Below, piece after piece: positions 49,038 through 61,800 of a stretch of DNA of 64,000 nucleotides. Made by a program: the position numbers and the translations under genes. Location of the stretch: assembly GCA_008711295.1 (NCBI GenBank), contig VUYV01000322.1:707726-771725 (forward strand), given 5' to 3'. Source of the stretch: Anarhynchus alexandrinus (taxonomy: Eukaryota; Chordata; Aves; Charadriiformes; Charadriidae). Every line of letters starts with the position of its first letter. The first letter of the stretch is position 1. Below the pieces are notes generated by a model that was given only the letters and a program-made list of their open reading frames with translations, did not search any database and had not been told where the DNA came from.

Positions 49038-49793
49038 CTAGTTCCTATCTTGTGCTAATCCACCCCAGACTCCTGGCGGTAAGATCCAAAGCAGCATAAA
49101 GCAGATAACAGGAGAAGGCGGAGGGGGCTGGTCAGGGGTGTTTGTAAATAAATCTGGAACCTGGGATCTGCAGCCTGCTTGGTTATGGTTTTGTGAAAAC
49201 AGAATTACAGCATAAAATGAAAGCAGGCTGTGCAATGAAAACAAGAGGAATGCCATCACCCAGGTTGGCTTGTACTGCAAACCACCCTGGTCAATCATCC
49301 GAGATGAATGGAGGTATCCGCTGAATAACCTCACTTTGCAACTTTTATGTGAAGGCTTGATAAATGAAGTCAGGGAGAGGTACAAGAAAGTGATTAAAAC
49401 CAGCCTGTGCAAAAGGCAATGATAACCTCCCTGAGCTTGAAACTTTTTTTCCCCTTCTGCCTGAGTTTGTTGGATAATTAACCCTTTCGTCCGTCGGTCT
49501 CTGTACACAAACATTTGTGTATTCATACAAAGCAGCTGCCTCTTGACAGGCAATTTGTCACTGGTAATAAATCGGACCCACTGGCAAGGCCGAGCGCTTC
49601 CAACGGGGATGCGTACAGCCAGGTACCACGATCTGGAGTTTCGTAGTGGCCTCACAATAGAAGACAACCTTTTCCAAAGTTTAGCTCTCTCATTTCTTCT
49701 CTCTGGGCTCTCTAAGCTGCCCAATAGCTCACTTAGGCACCTCCTTTTCGGCACCCTCCTGGAAGACCATGCCCCAGGCCACGTTGGCCACAT
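49038..49793 (-). other. Longest open frame in the window (251 codons), unidentified
   Basis: It starts at a genuine ATG (CAT at 49791-49793) and is open to 49038. The N-terminal half is Arg/Ser/Trp-rich. The C-terminal half has three hydrophobic runs that could be membrane segments: LVLITFLYLSLTSFI, VMAFLLFSLHSLLSFYAVILF (about 21 residues, split by polar Ser/His) and VICFMLLWILPPGVW. I recognise no family. A 94-codon frame on the opposite strand (49543-49827) overlaps it. No promoter, splice or polyadenylation context supports transcription. A frame this long is uncommon by chance in this composition but not decisive in 128 kb of two-strand sequence, so I treat it as probably spurious. Confidence 0.12.
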
Positions 49794-50843
49794 ATTTTTA
49801 CAGGTTGCCAGTCTGTTGTCACGGTGAGCTGGAATGGGATACTGTTGTCACTAAAGCAAAAGGCAGTTCTAGCACGATTGTCAGGCAGGGCCAGGATTTC
49901 TCCTGGTGGACCTGGAACCATCATCTGTCAGCTCTGGCGGTAAAATGAGTTACTGACTTGGAGGATGACTTGAGCATGCAGAAAAGCATTTTACCCGCCG
50001 ACGGCGTAGTCAGAGATCAATAGGTTTCCCATCCCTAGTTACAGTCCGTTGCGCTCCTAGGTGTTGAAAAGAAAGGGACTAGCAGAAGGGTCTCACAAGC
50101 AGACCGTGCCCAAATGTGGGCAGAGGCAGCTACTTACAGTTGGGTTGCTTCATTTTGGGTCTGCCCAACCGCATGAGGATACCCAATCAGGCGCTTATGG
50201 AGAAAGAGCTGTCTGAGCCTGAGATGGGCTCTCAGGTGAAGATCTAGAAGTGAGCATTAACTAAATACGCAGGAGCTTTCTTGCCTGTCAGAGAAATAAG
50301 CTTTTCTATGGGGAACACCCCACCACCACCACCAGACTTAGCCCAACGAACGGCAGCAGCACCACTGCCCGCGTTGAACCAAAAGCTCTTTAAGCCCTTA
50401 CCGAGAAGCAAAATCTCGGCCGACAAATGTCAACAGAGCTTTTACGACAGCCTGAAAATTAATCGTCCTCTGAAATGGCAGTCCTCAATTTAGGCTTAAT
50501 CTCTCTTGCATTACTCAGGTAGCTATTGTGAAGTATCACCCTGCTCGCTGCTCGGGCTGACAGGTTCTATATCCCTTCTCCACGCCCACTGGAAGGAAAA
50601 CAATCACATAAATCCCTCTCGCCGGGCACGCTCCGACTCGTTTCTTATTGTGGGGCAAATTTATGGTCGCGTTTACTATGTAATCTTTAAAGGGGACTGG
50701 CTGGTGGTTGAAGGTCTAAAATTACAGATGACCTGGGTGTAAGCAAAAGCGGATTTGTTAAAAAAAAATCTGTATTTAAGGGCGGAGGGAAGGGGGGGAG
50801 AGAGGCGAGCTAGATGTTCCCTGTGTAGTTTATGACCTTTCCT

Positions 50844-50877
50844 AAAAAAATAATAATAATAATAATAAAAAAAAAAA
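50844..50877. repeat. (TAA)n microsatellite within an A-rich run
   Basis: About six TAA units flanked by A7 and A11 runs. Confidence 0.8.
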
Positions 50878-51671
50878 CCTTCAAGAAAGGTAGAAAAGCA
50901 ATTTTAATCCGGCGGCTCTAAATATCTGTTTATCCCGCTGACATGGTGTGAGCATGCCCAGTTGGGATGATTTAGCACTCTGTTGATGACTACCAACGGA
51001 AGGACTTCATGTGAAAAGGTAGTCTGCCACAGCTAATGGGCTCTTGTTTCAAAGGGATGCTGTGTGTACATTACTAGTGTATGGAGAAGGTGCAGAAAGG
51101 CCTCGGCAGACATTAGGAATGGAGTGTTGTTGATGATGAAAAGGCACTTTGCTGTTGAGGGAATGGTGGGAGAGAAAAGGCGTATCTGTCTTTTTGATTA
51201 GAAATGCATGCTTCCTTTCATCATCTGAGCTGAAAAATTGGCTTCTGCTCTTGGTTTATGAAACCATTTTTCTTTTCCCTTCCTTCCCAGGTTTGCAAAC
51301 TCTTTAATAAATTAGTTACTGTGAGGTGCATGGGTGCAACAATCACCTTAGAGGCTTTTCCCAAATGCATCTTTAATATTTTATAAGTATTTAAATAGAT
51401 TTATTCAATGTGAACAGCCTGATTTATTAACACTGGCACTCTGGCATGGAAAGGGGGTTCAATACAAATGATGTTGTGTCAGAAATTTTTAGCGGCTAGA
51501 TCTCAATTTACCGATGGATTCTTGGAAGGCAGGAAATAATAGGACCCACCCCATGTTAATATTTAATCAGGCTTTGGTGCCAGATAGGAGATGCTGTCGA
51601 ATGAAGGAGATGCAATGAGGGGAGCCCTGCATAACATTAAAACATACATCATGTGTGTTCGCTTCTTAAAT

Positions 51672-51685
51672 GGGGGGGGGGGGGN
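51672..51685. repeat. G13 homopolymer ending in an N
   Basis: Thirteen G bases (51672-51684) are followed by the undetermined base at 51685. The flanks are not duplicated, so this looks like an uncertain homopolymer length and not an unmerged contig overlap. Confidence 0.85.
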
Positions 51686-53899
51686 CTCAGACCTGCCACT
51701 GAATAAGGATGCTTTGTTGGGCTCTGGGAGCTGGCCAGGTGGAGTTAAAGCAGACATGTGTGGGAAACCTGAGTGACCAGGTGTGAAACTTGTTTCCCTT
51801 TCGATGTCCTGCATCTGGAGATACCTTTTCTTGTGTGTATTCAGAAAATAATGTATGACAACAGAAACGCCGAACCAGGCACAATAGCAGAGCTGCTTTG
51901 TAAAGCACTTTGTAATGATGGAATGAGAAGGGTGCTACCAAACCTTCTCCTGTCCTACATAACTAACGTACCAAGGGGCAGGGGAAGGGTGAGTTTACCG
52001 GTCCTCTGTAGGTCAGTACACTGCAGGTTACTGTTTTGAATTACCCAAAATTCATTTTCACTCTGAAGCGCTATGTAAGATTATTTTTATTTAGGCTGGT
52101 ACATCGCCCTCGTAAAAAAAAAAGTGGTTTTATTTCCGTATGGAACCACTGAACCACTGTCTCAATGCAGCTCTTGGATATAAATTTAAAATGCAAGGAA
52201 GCTCGGAAGCAAAGTTTTTCGTGGTGGTGTTCACTCCCTTGAATGGAGCAGATGAATGTAAGGGCAAAAGAGCTCCACACATCAGCAGGGCTTTTCTTAA
52301 ATCGCTGCACCCAGCGTGGAGCGATTCAGATGAGTTAGGAGTCAGCTCGAAAACTGGCAGCATCTCGTTTCTGCTGAGCACCACTGACACAGCCTCCCTG
52401 CTCCACCCCATCAGGCAGGGGCTAAATAGATGAATGAAGAGCAGAGAAGAAAGCTTTGGCCACCCACAGTGGGATGGATGCTGGATAAAGAGGAGGAAAG
52501 AGGACATCTCGGATACCACAGATCTTTTCCTGGAATATTTCAGGATGACCCAGCAATGAGAAAACCTCCAGTGGTTGAGACTGCCTAGCCATAATTGCAT
52601 GCTCATGTGCAAGGGTTGAGTTCTTTGGAGGGTGTGAACTAGAGTAGTGTGGTTGAAGTGACTGGAATAACGCTGGTGGGCACTGGCTGAAATTTTGGCC
52701 TGTAGATGAAGTCCCGGTGACAGTGAGCTGGTCTGGTAGGAACTTAGGAACTTCATTCATTTCCTTTTCTCACTTAATTATGTGTATTTCTATCCCTTTA
52801 AATGTGTAGCGTGTTTAGTTTCCCTGTGTGCTTGCTTTATTTAAAGGAAGAAGAGTTGAACCGCTAATCCTTTGTAACGCTAAGAAAATCAGATGATGCT
52901 CCAGTGAGGTGACTGGATCAAGACAAGGGGCTACTCCACACGTCTGGTTCTGCCAAAGTTTGGTTGTAATGGTTTATTTTAAGGTTAGATTACCAGGGAA
53001 GAACCCCTTAGTTTGTGCTGCTGGAGGGGGAAGATAAATGGAGGAGTGGAGCAGAATGCTATGCGTGATTTCTTTATGCTGTTCATGGTGAAGTTGAGTT
53101 TGGTTTTGTGCAGTGTATACCTGAGGATGTTGTGATGAGGTGGTGGTAGATCCAGAGCAAGGTCAGCTCTATCTTAGATCTCCACCTAACCTGACATAAA
53201 GCAGGCTGGCTGCTCAGGGTGGGATTGTTAGTCTCTTCCATGTGGTAGTAGTTTTAGCTATTATTAATATATACTTATACAGTTCCTGAAGAGTAAATAG
53301 TTATTATGACCTACTTCATATATAAGAGTAACATACAGAGTTGCACCTACATCAGCTGTGAGAACGATCATAGTTCAGAAAAGAATAAGCTTTTTTTTTC
53401 CATTCCAGGGAGGGAATGTGTCCCTTGGCATGCAGGGGTTACAGGTTTGGGGTTACAGGTTTGGGGGACAACAGGTCCAGATTTCTACTGAAGTATCAGC
53501 CATGCTTCCCTTCTGGGCAGAAGATATTTAGGAGTTATGGACGCTTTGGTGGGTAAGGAGGCATATCTTTCTGCTTTATCTTATTAAGCCAGGCTACAAT
53601 TTAAGCTATCATTTGCTTCTTATGTGGTGCAAAAAAATGCATGCCACAAAGTTCACTTCTAAAATCACTTTTTTAAACCACTGCAGTTTTTAGCATCTAA
53701 TCTCAACGTTCTTAGTAATGGCATATTAAGTCTTCACTGTGGCACGTTATGTCCAAGCAAGGTGATCCCTTAGGGTAGGCATCTTGACAGAGTCACAAGC
53801 AAAGACGACTCTATTACTTTTATGTCAGGAAAAGAATACCATCATCTACTCCAAACTCAAATACGTATGTAGATTTTCCCTATAGCTTTTTCAAGTTGG

Positions 53900-54060
53900 G
53901 GCTAGATGGGAAAGAAGTAGAGGAGAGAATATCAGAGGGAATAGGACAAGTTTCACAATTCAAATATATGAAGCTTAACTATATTGGTGTTAGGATAAAT
54001 ATTAGGAAAACTATTGTTATAAAAACATTGTAGAAAGTTAAAGAAAGTAGTACAGGTTTT
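53900..54060 (+). mobile_element. Possible very old CR1-like relic
   Basis: The word GATAAATATTAGGAAAACTA (around 53994-54013) resembles the CR1 3'-region block 'agatattaggaa(g/a)aa(a/c)ttctt', which is preserved in the two younger copies here. The sequence before it ('gggaataggacaag') is also in the expected order. Divergence is high and the terminal octamer is not seen. Confidence 0.3.
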
Positions 54061-55302
54061 TCAGCGAAGTCTCACTATTCAAAAGTTCATCTGGACTTCT
54101 AAAGAATTTGACCAGCTAGAAGTATGCCTGAAAGCACAAAAATTTCATCCCCTTCCTTCCCAAAGGAGACAGCAATTGAAACAGAGGAAAAGCTTCTGCA
54201 GTCTTCCGCTGCTCGGGGCCTTTCTTGGAGAAATGGTCTCGCTCTGGTCTTCAGGAGAGTTACAAGGTACTACTTTCTGCACAAGTGAGGCCAAAGTGGT
54301 TATCTCGGAAATCTGAATGTGATTTTAATTATAGCTTTTATTATTGGAACAGCTGTAACCAAGATCGTAACAGTCAATTATATATGGAGCTTTATTGGCA
54401 AAGGGTGTTTAATATTAAACAATCGTTGCTAACTGTGAACATACCTGTTATAATAATGAACTTTATTTGGAAGATCAGCGTGAGATAAAGGAGTTAAATT
54501 TAGCTGTACAGTCTGTAACAATAACACAAGGGGATATGGTGAATTCATGTTATTTGGAGACAGAAAACTCTGAATGTTGTTAGATTATCTTTTTGAGAGC
54601 GTAAAGTAAATGTTTGGTAACCAGAGATTTGTATTGCTAGAGAGAATCACTTTCACTAAAGCTACAGTAACCGAATGTTTAAATGTGCAGGGCTGAACTG
54701 TCAAAGCACGTAACAACATCTTTAAATAAAATGGAAGCAGTTAGAGCTGGCTTTAGCGGTGTCCTCCTCTGACAACTGCTTACGGTTCAGTTCCATTCCC
54801 ATTGAAGTCAGTGGCGAATCTCCTGCTAACCTGAAATGATTCACGACATGGACCATGCCAGGGGAAAAAAAGGAGAAGTTCCACAGCACGTGAGTTGTTT
54901 GTACCCACGCAGAGCGATATTGCCCACCCACAGCATTCATCGTCGTGCCTGGAGCCCCTTGCTAGAGCTGTGTCGAAGACAAAAGCCTTATATTCCCCCC
55001 ACCCCGAGGAGAACTTCCAGTTCTAAGTCACTGGACATCTTTGGCAGTTTTAATACCTAGGTTTTCAGCTTAACTAAAGGCTCAGAAAACCTCTTATGGT
55101 TTGTTTTAATTAAAGCTGACAATCTGTGATAACCAACGGTAGGCTTAAATCAGAGGGGCTCATGTGGCCAAATCTGCCCTAACCCCACAGCTGTGAAGCA
55201 CTGAGAAAGTAAAGCGCGGGCTGGGCTGTATTCCTGGTACAGCAGGGTGGTTTTTTTGTTGTTGTTTTAATTTATTTTAACTTTATATTAGTGTCTGGCT
55301 AC

Positions 55303-55447
55303 GTGGGCTGTTTGGCCTACAGCGTGGGTCGCAGTGCAAGCAAGGGGGTGGGATGTAAAGCGGCCGTGGGATGCAGGAACAAGGCTGGCAGGGCATCACC
55401 CAGGACCCGCGCGGTGGGTTTTACCCCCACCCATCCTCCAGAACGCG
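55303..55447. promoter_or_regulatory. Small GC/CpG-richer patch
   Basis: About nine CpGs in about 145 bp, including GCGGCCG and CCCGCGCGG words, in an otherwise CpG-poor region. It is too short for a classical CpG island and no exon follows. Confidence 0.25.
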
Positions 55448-57545
55448 CTTCCACACTGGCAGGAGGACAAGCCACCTCTCCTCTTTTCAGCCTTATTTTT
55501 TCAATCCTCAGAGGCTAAACCAGGAGTCAGCATTTTGAATTTGTATTTGGGCTTGGGTCTTTCTCTTCAGTCCCGCTCTCCTCCCAATTGCCACTGTTCA
55601 GACCCGGTGGACCGATATTCTGCAGACAGACGGTGTCTTTATCAGCGTGTAAACTGAAATACTCTGACAAGAGCTCCCTCCTGCTTCTCGGTTTCCAAAA
55701 CGCAGCTCAAATTTTTAATTGGGTAACCTGAACTTCTCTGTAATCTACATATCAGTGTGTATGGGTGTAATGGACATGTCGGTGCTGTGTACAGTAACAC
55801 TTTTAAGTCGTATAATGGCCCTGTTCAGTAGAAGAATAAACACACCGTGCAATTTAGCTGCAAACTGGGGGGACACAGAGGAGAACGTTCGCTGAAAGGT
55901 TATCTACAATGTAAAAGCAGTTATTTTCCTTTTGCAGATTTTGGGGGGTGATCTGCACAAGCAGTATTCACCTTAATTTTGAGAACTGATTGTCTAATCG
56001 TGTCATCTGAATGGTGGGGGGAGAGGAAAGGGAACGGAGAGAATTTCTTCTTGCAAGCACTTTTCAGCTTTTAAGAGGCTTTTGTGTCGCCTGCACAAGC
56101 CTACAATTGGATATTGCAGAGTACAGTACTTTTATGCCGAGAAAAGGATTAGGAAAAACCCCCAAAGGTGTGAAATACAGCAAAAGGCAGTATTTGGAAT
56201 TGTAGCGTTAGGAGACACAGCTGAAGTCAATGGGAGTTTGATCCATGAAAGCACAGCGGGACTGCGCCATATATAGGAAAGCACAATCTGTCAAAATTAA
56301 GTGTGTAGTTTATGGTATGCTTTTTGTTTGAAATAACATATTACCTCCTATATATAGTAAAGCAGACTAAACAGTTCTATGTGTCTGCATTTAAGGTTTT
56401 CAGGCAGAGAGTAAGGATACCTTTTACCTGGAAATTGTAGAGTCAGAGCTCAAAATTGTTAGCGCTATAAATGAATACCTGTGATTTTACAGGCATATAA
56501 ATCTCAAGCTTCTGCATACATAGCCTTGCTCTGTCTGCAGGATTGGCTGGATCTGAAGATCACTGCTGGAGGACTACTAGGAAACAAATGAACTTGCAAT
56601 GCATAGTATCTTAAAGGAAACTATAAATGGGATAGGTCAAGGACTAGGCATGTAAGCGACAGGAAAAAATCTTCCTTTTAGTTTATACAACTCCTGCTTC
56701 CATGTCTGTGCGGATTCCTAATAAGGAATAGTAACTTTTCGAGGCAGTAGGCCTGTACATATTTCCTGACCTTATAATTCTCACAGTTCTAGACATTCCA
56801 AGGTAGGGGGTCATTCAGACAGAGTTGTAATTTCTTGTGCATATTTATTTCCAAAGTATCTTTTGCATAGTTTCCCAGTGAAATCATGTGCTGGGGCTGG
56901 GGAATGCTAAATAGGTTATTTTTCAAGCTTGCATATAAAGGGCCTGTCAAAGTGGACTGTTTTGGACTTATCAAGTAAAAGTGCCGGAGCCAAACCATGA
57001 TGTTTGTAGCTTGTCCTTCCCAACCCCGTTACGAGCTGGGCTCCCAACCTTCCAACGGGAGGTGACGCAAGAAGGTTAAGGAGCTCTGGTTCTGTTATCG
57101 GTGAGGATTTTAACGATGATAAAAGTCTTGAAAGTGTACGTTGGCTCAAGAGGAGTGTGACCTGTGCCTTCCCCCCAAAAAACTATGTTTTGTTAACCCT
57201 TTAGCGTTAGATTTGTGCTCCTTTTCCTTCCCATTCCATAAATAAACACACGACAAATTTTAGAGGGAAAAAGGTTGTAGAAGCCCGCCTCTCTGTAAAT
57301 AACCTTAACTGGTTGTGAAAGCACATTTTGAATTCATTTTCCCAGTCCTTCAAAACACGTACTTTTTTTTTTTTTTGAAGCAATTACATTTATCTGATCA
57401 AAGAATTAAAATGCATTCAGGGACCAGCCAAAACATCATGAATTTCGAATATTCATTTCTCAAAATCCATCAGCCAAGCAGCAGCTAGAAGTTATCTACT
57501 GTCTGAAAGAGGTTTACACAGAGTATTTGTCTGGCCATTTTCAAA

Positions 57546-57569
57546 AACAACAACAACAACAACAACAAT
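57546..57569. repeat. (CAA)n microsatellite
   Basis: About seven to eight CAA units. Confidence 0.85.
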
Positions 57570-58251
57570 CTGTGCTAAAAAGCCAGCAGATAATGTATTC
57601 ATCAAGGAGAAGCTAAACTTGAGAGGAAGGAGTTTGCCCTTAATGCTGTGTGTGCCCTGCTCAGAGCAGCAGCAAGAAAGGTTAGTCAGACCTCAGCTTT
57701 TATCAAGATGTGTCTAACTAATCTAAATTGAAATGTGGGCACTTTCTTTCTGAACTCCAAAAAGTGTGGAATGCATTTGGGACTGAGGATTTCAAGCTCT
57801 TGTTGAAAAGTGAGCGTAGACTTTTTGCTTGCAAAAAATTCCTGTGGGGGAAAAAAAAAAATCTAACCTTTTTCTAAGCATCGGAAAAGAATGGCAAGGG
57901 GAAGATCCCGTGGAAACTGGGAGTGTTTTCACAGATTGCTGGTGACAGTAAGTATCGTTTTATAAAACACCAGTTAGGCTGCATATGACATATGGAGACA
58001 ATTTCTGCCTCAGCTATATTTACCTTTCCCTTTGATCTAATGGGAACAGCTCGTGTATATTGAGGCAGAGCTTGGTCTACAGCATCCTGTTTGGTTTGGG
58101 TATTGGAAGACACTTGGAAGAGCTAAGTTGACGCGTGCCGTTGTAACTAGGAGGGCAGGATTGTTCAACGAGCCTGATTTAGTCATTTGGAGGGACAGTT
58201 ACGAGGTGATATGAGTGAAATGCATTAAGTGCTGCCTTTTTCCTTTATCAT

Positions 58252-58400
58252 TAGAGAATCACTGAAATGTAAGACTGGAAGGAAACTCCATAGGCCATAT
58301 ATTCTCTTCTCCTGCTGGAAGGCAGGATCAATTATACGGCCATCCCTGGCAGCCATTTAAGTAAAATATTACTGGAATTAAGAGATATTCTTTATATTTA
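58252..58400 (-). mobile_element. Ancient CR1 fragment (3' end at left)
   Basis: On the + strand it reads AGAATCACTGAAATGTAAG, then ACTGGAAGGAAACTCCATAG, then 'tcctgctggaaggcaggatcaattatac' in order, followed by 'catccctggcagcc'. This is the reverse complement of the 3' region of old sauropsid CR1 (agaatcatagaat ... ctggaagggacct ... tccagccccctgc ... gcaggat ... catccctga). It is much more diverged than the copies at 7325 and 36000, so it represents an older subfamily. Confidence 0.55.
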
Positions 58401-58443
58401 GAAGGGGGAATACTGCCAGCACAGTTAGTTAGTTACCTTCTGG

Positions 58444-58474
58444 AAAAAAAAAAAAAAAAGAAGAGAAAAAAAAC
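58444..58474 (+). repeat. A16 run and adjacent A-rich tract
   Basis: A16 (58444-58459) is followed by GAAGAG and A8. It lies between the two ancient CR1 relics. Confidence 0.85.
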
Positions 58475-58619
58475 CATAAAAGAGAGGTTATTCCAGCTCT
58501 CTACGAGTTATCATTCAAATTAGTTTGATGATTTGCTTGGGATCATTGGAGAAGCCCGACTAGAAGATACAAATGGAACATAAGACAGGATATGTGGAAG
58601 TGAAAAATAAGGAGATATG

Positions 58620-58800
58620 ATCACAGAAAGGCAAGGGAACAGGTTGAACAGGCTTCCAGTTGAGGTGGTGACTCCAAAGGCCGTAGTATATTTAGGCAAC
58701 AACTGAATGAGCATGTGGAATTCGAAAATACAAAGAGCTGTGGGTTGTAATTCTGAGCTTTGAATTACCTAGTGTCTCTTTCAAAGGTTAGAAGTGAGAT
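58620..58800 (+). mobile_element. Ancient CR1-like fragment, + strand
   Basis: The order of words resembles the CR1 3' region 'ggaacaggctgcccagagaggtggtgga(g)tc ... gaggtatttaa': here GGGAACAGGTTGAACAGGCT, GAGGTGGTGACTCC and GTATATTTAGGCAACAACTG. It is followed by 'tgtaattctgagctttg' and 'tctctttcaaaggttagaag', where CR1 has 'gatgacctct..ggtcccttccaac'. It is strongly diverged and the terminal octamer is lost. Confidence 0.42.
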
Positions 58801-61800
58801 TTAACATGGCTTGCCCCCCTTAATTAGTACCGGAGGTCTGTGTGTGTACGTGTGTTTGCTTACACAGCACTGGTTTTATTTCTCCGGAACAACAAGGCAC
58901 AATAATTTTAAGATTCTTTCAAAATAAAAAGAAGTTATAAAGTTTCTTAAAGTAATGCAGGAGAGAGAGAAGAACGAACAGCATTGCACTTCAGATCCGC
59001 CTGGATCCTGCTCGCCTCTGCTGTAGCCGTATGGCTGTAGGGCTCCCTGCCTGGTTGTTGCAAGTTGTTTTTCTAAAGCCAGGCCATTTCATTTGACTTT
59101 CGTCAGAGCTGCAGCTTTCTCTGCTCTACCCTTAAGTGCAAATGCTACACTTATTTGCAGAGTGTTATTGGTCATTTATTTGATCAATCTAATATTCTTA
59201 TATCACGCATCTTAATACCACTATTAACAGTTTTGGGTCATTTCTTATTTGTATGCCAGAAAACCACTTCCAATGTTATTACTTATTGGTCATAATCAAT
59301 TAGGGAAGTTTTTAGACTATGGCAGTCTTATATAAATACACTGGCAAAGTTCACCTCCTATGATTTCTGACAATTAAATTGTTCTGTCACTTTGGGACCT
59401 TCATTAATCTCAACTTGTCATCCTTGTTTATGCAGGTTATAATGGCCTGTGTGTGTAAGTGAAATGAGATGCTAAAAGCCCTTGGCTTTTTAACTCTTTG
59501 ATGAAAGTCGAGCAGGAATATGTTGTTGAAGGGAAAAGTTGATTTTATTTTTTTTTTCCATCCCCCAAAATAGCACCATGGAAATTATTGCCCTGTTTAA
59601 TGACTAGCTGTGAAATAAGCCAAGGAAAAGTTTTACGGAGGGGCGAAGAAAACCGAGTTGACGGTACTGTTATCACAGTCCTTTGCGTGTCTGCACGAGC
59701 GCACACACAGAAATAGAGATGTGGCAACATAGATTACTTTCTCTTCCAGGAAAGTGGTATGAAGACATCACATTCCAGCAGAGGACTCTAACGGCCAGAG
59801 CTTTTCAGATAACTTTGCAGGACCGGTGTAACTCAGGTGAAGGGCACAGCTAAAGCGTCTTGAAACTTTGAGATGTGAGTGCTTTTAGTAGGCACTTTGG
59901 TTTGGGTACTTCTGCCAGCCTGGTTACTTGGGACCACTGCGGGCACACTTCTGAGGACTTTGAGAGGTGAAAGTCCATTTACAGAATTGAATTTAGTATT
60001 TGGGTTCCTGGGGGAGTTTATGATTTTCTTCTTTCTCAAATTATCTCCTGGAATTCCAAGTCCCGCTTTCTGATGTCTCCAAATGCACATGGTGGTTTAT
60101 TACCTTCTGCGCTTTTCTCCCATCTTTTAAGAAGGTCTTAAAAGGCTTTCTAGAGCAGTCGCTCTGCAGCTCCAGCACTGTTACTTGTGTCTGCCTCAGG
60201 CAGAGCTCCTCACTGATCCTTCCTCTTAGAGTGGCCTCTCACTTTCCAGCCCTGTCAACGATCATCAGCTCCTCACCTGGCACTATGCACCAAACATGCA
60301 CGTACCTTTTATTCCATGCAGTTTGTCAAACCTAGTTTTTCCTCTTGGGCGAGTGCCTGCTGAAATTGAAACCCAACCTAACAGACAGTTGTTCTCATTT
60401 GCAACTGGAAATGAGGGGCCAGGTCAAAGCAAGCAGTGCAGTGTCCCATGCTGGCAAAGTTGGAGACGGAGCGCAGGTCTCCTGACCTGCTCAGAGCCTC
60501 CATCCGTACGTGGCAGGCCAAGGTTAAATAGGAATTATCCATCTCAAATCTAAAAGGAGTGTAATGATATGCTATTCTCTGCACCCTGAGAAACATACGA
60601 GTGACATCCTCTCTCTGAGCACTAATTATCATAATTCTTAGACCAGAGAGAGATCCAGAACACTGCACAAATTATCACCCAATATCTTTAATAAATGTGG
60701 ATGGTAAGTTACTTGCAAAGGTGCTGGTTAATAATCTGGAACACATATTCCCAGACCTAATTCATTTCAGTCAGGTGGGATTTATTAGGAATTAGACTGT
60801 CATACAGTAGTATGATACAACTCCTCAGTACAGTAAGTTCATACAGAAGCAAAGGAGAAAGCTGGTGCATCTCATGGTAATGTAGATGACTTCGACCGTA
60901 CAGAGACAGACTATTTCTGACTTTCCTAAACATTCAGCTATGGACAACTCTTTGACACTGTACAGTAAAAGCCTGTGGCACCAGTCAATCTATTGTAAAA
61001 ATGTGGGAGCTGGTGGTTAATGGCCAGGCATCCTCAGTTACAGAAAGGAGGAACGGCAGAGCTGGTCTCCCATGTCTACTTGATCTAGAGTTCACATCAT
61101 AACTGTGTTTCTTTTTTCTTTTATGAGATTAATTTAAAAGGAAAACCAAATCCCATGTGCCTCAAGAATGCCCACTTTGAATGTGGCTGCCTTTTGTTAT
61201 TGCCTGGAGGGGAAACCGAGTGATGGGCTCCCACCAAAGATGCCTCGGTGTGTGTACCTAAAGTTCAGTAGGATAAATACAAGTCTTGGAGGCAAACTGC
61301 CAGATGTTATTTGTCGAAGCTGCCTCTAGGCTGCTCTGAAGCATACCAACCCATGTGTCAGGGCAGAATGAGAGTCAGGGCAACTTTCCAATTTTTCTGG
61401 CTCCCAGAGGCTCTCCAGGGGAAGCTGGGCTTCGGAATAGAGAAACAAAGACCATGAAAATGGCAGGTTGGTGTATTATAGGTTCTAATGCTGAGGCAAT
61501 TATAAAGCATTGTGTAGGTAATTTCACCTCAAATTTTGAACACAAAACAATATACCTGTCTTTCTAGATACTTCAGCATGCGGTGAGGTGCATAAGTGCG
61601 ATGCAAATGCTTGTGCTCACTCCGGAAGCTGTGGGGACAGTGTTGCTACTTCTGCTTTGACAACGTTGGTGGATCAAAGACTTTGGGAATGAGGTAAAGC
61701 TTTAATGGACCTTTTGAAATAGACTTTTTAAAAGCCGCACTGGATTTTACTCCAAGATCATGTTAAGAAAATCTTGAGTTTAGCCAGTTCTTTTCCGCCT

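Larger units (their letters stand above)
49794..53899. other. Unique noncoding DNA, no gene seen
   Basis: No recognised gene. It includes a TAA microsatellite (50844-50877) and the G13-N site (51672-51685). Overlapping frames on both strands at 52.13-52.76 kb have ATG starts but no motifs. Confidence 0.5.
54061..58251. other. Unique noncoding DNA, no gene seen
   Basis: No recognised gene. It contains a small CpG-richer patch (55303-55447), a T-run near 57364-57376 and a CAA microsatellite (57546-57569). Confidence 0.55.

Noticed and set aside
52130..52756. 208-codon minus-strand frame (ATG start) overlapping a 112-codon frame in another phase and a 97-codon + strand frame
   Set aside because: Three overlapping frames in the same place indicate a local scarcity of stop triplets and not a gene; none has a motif.
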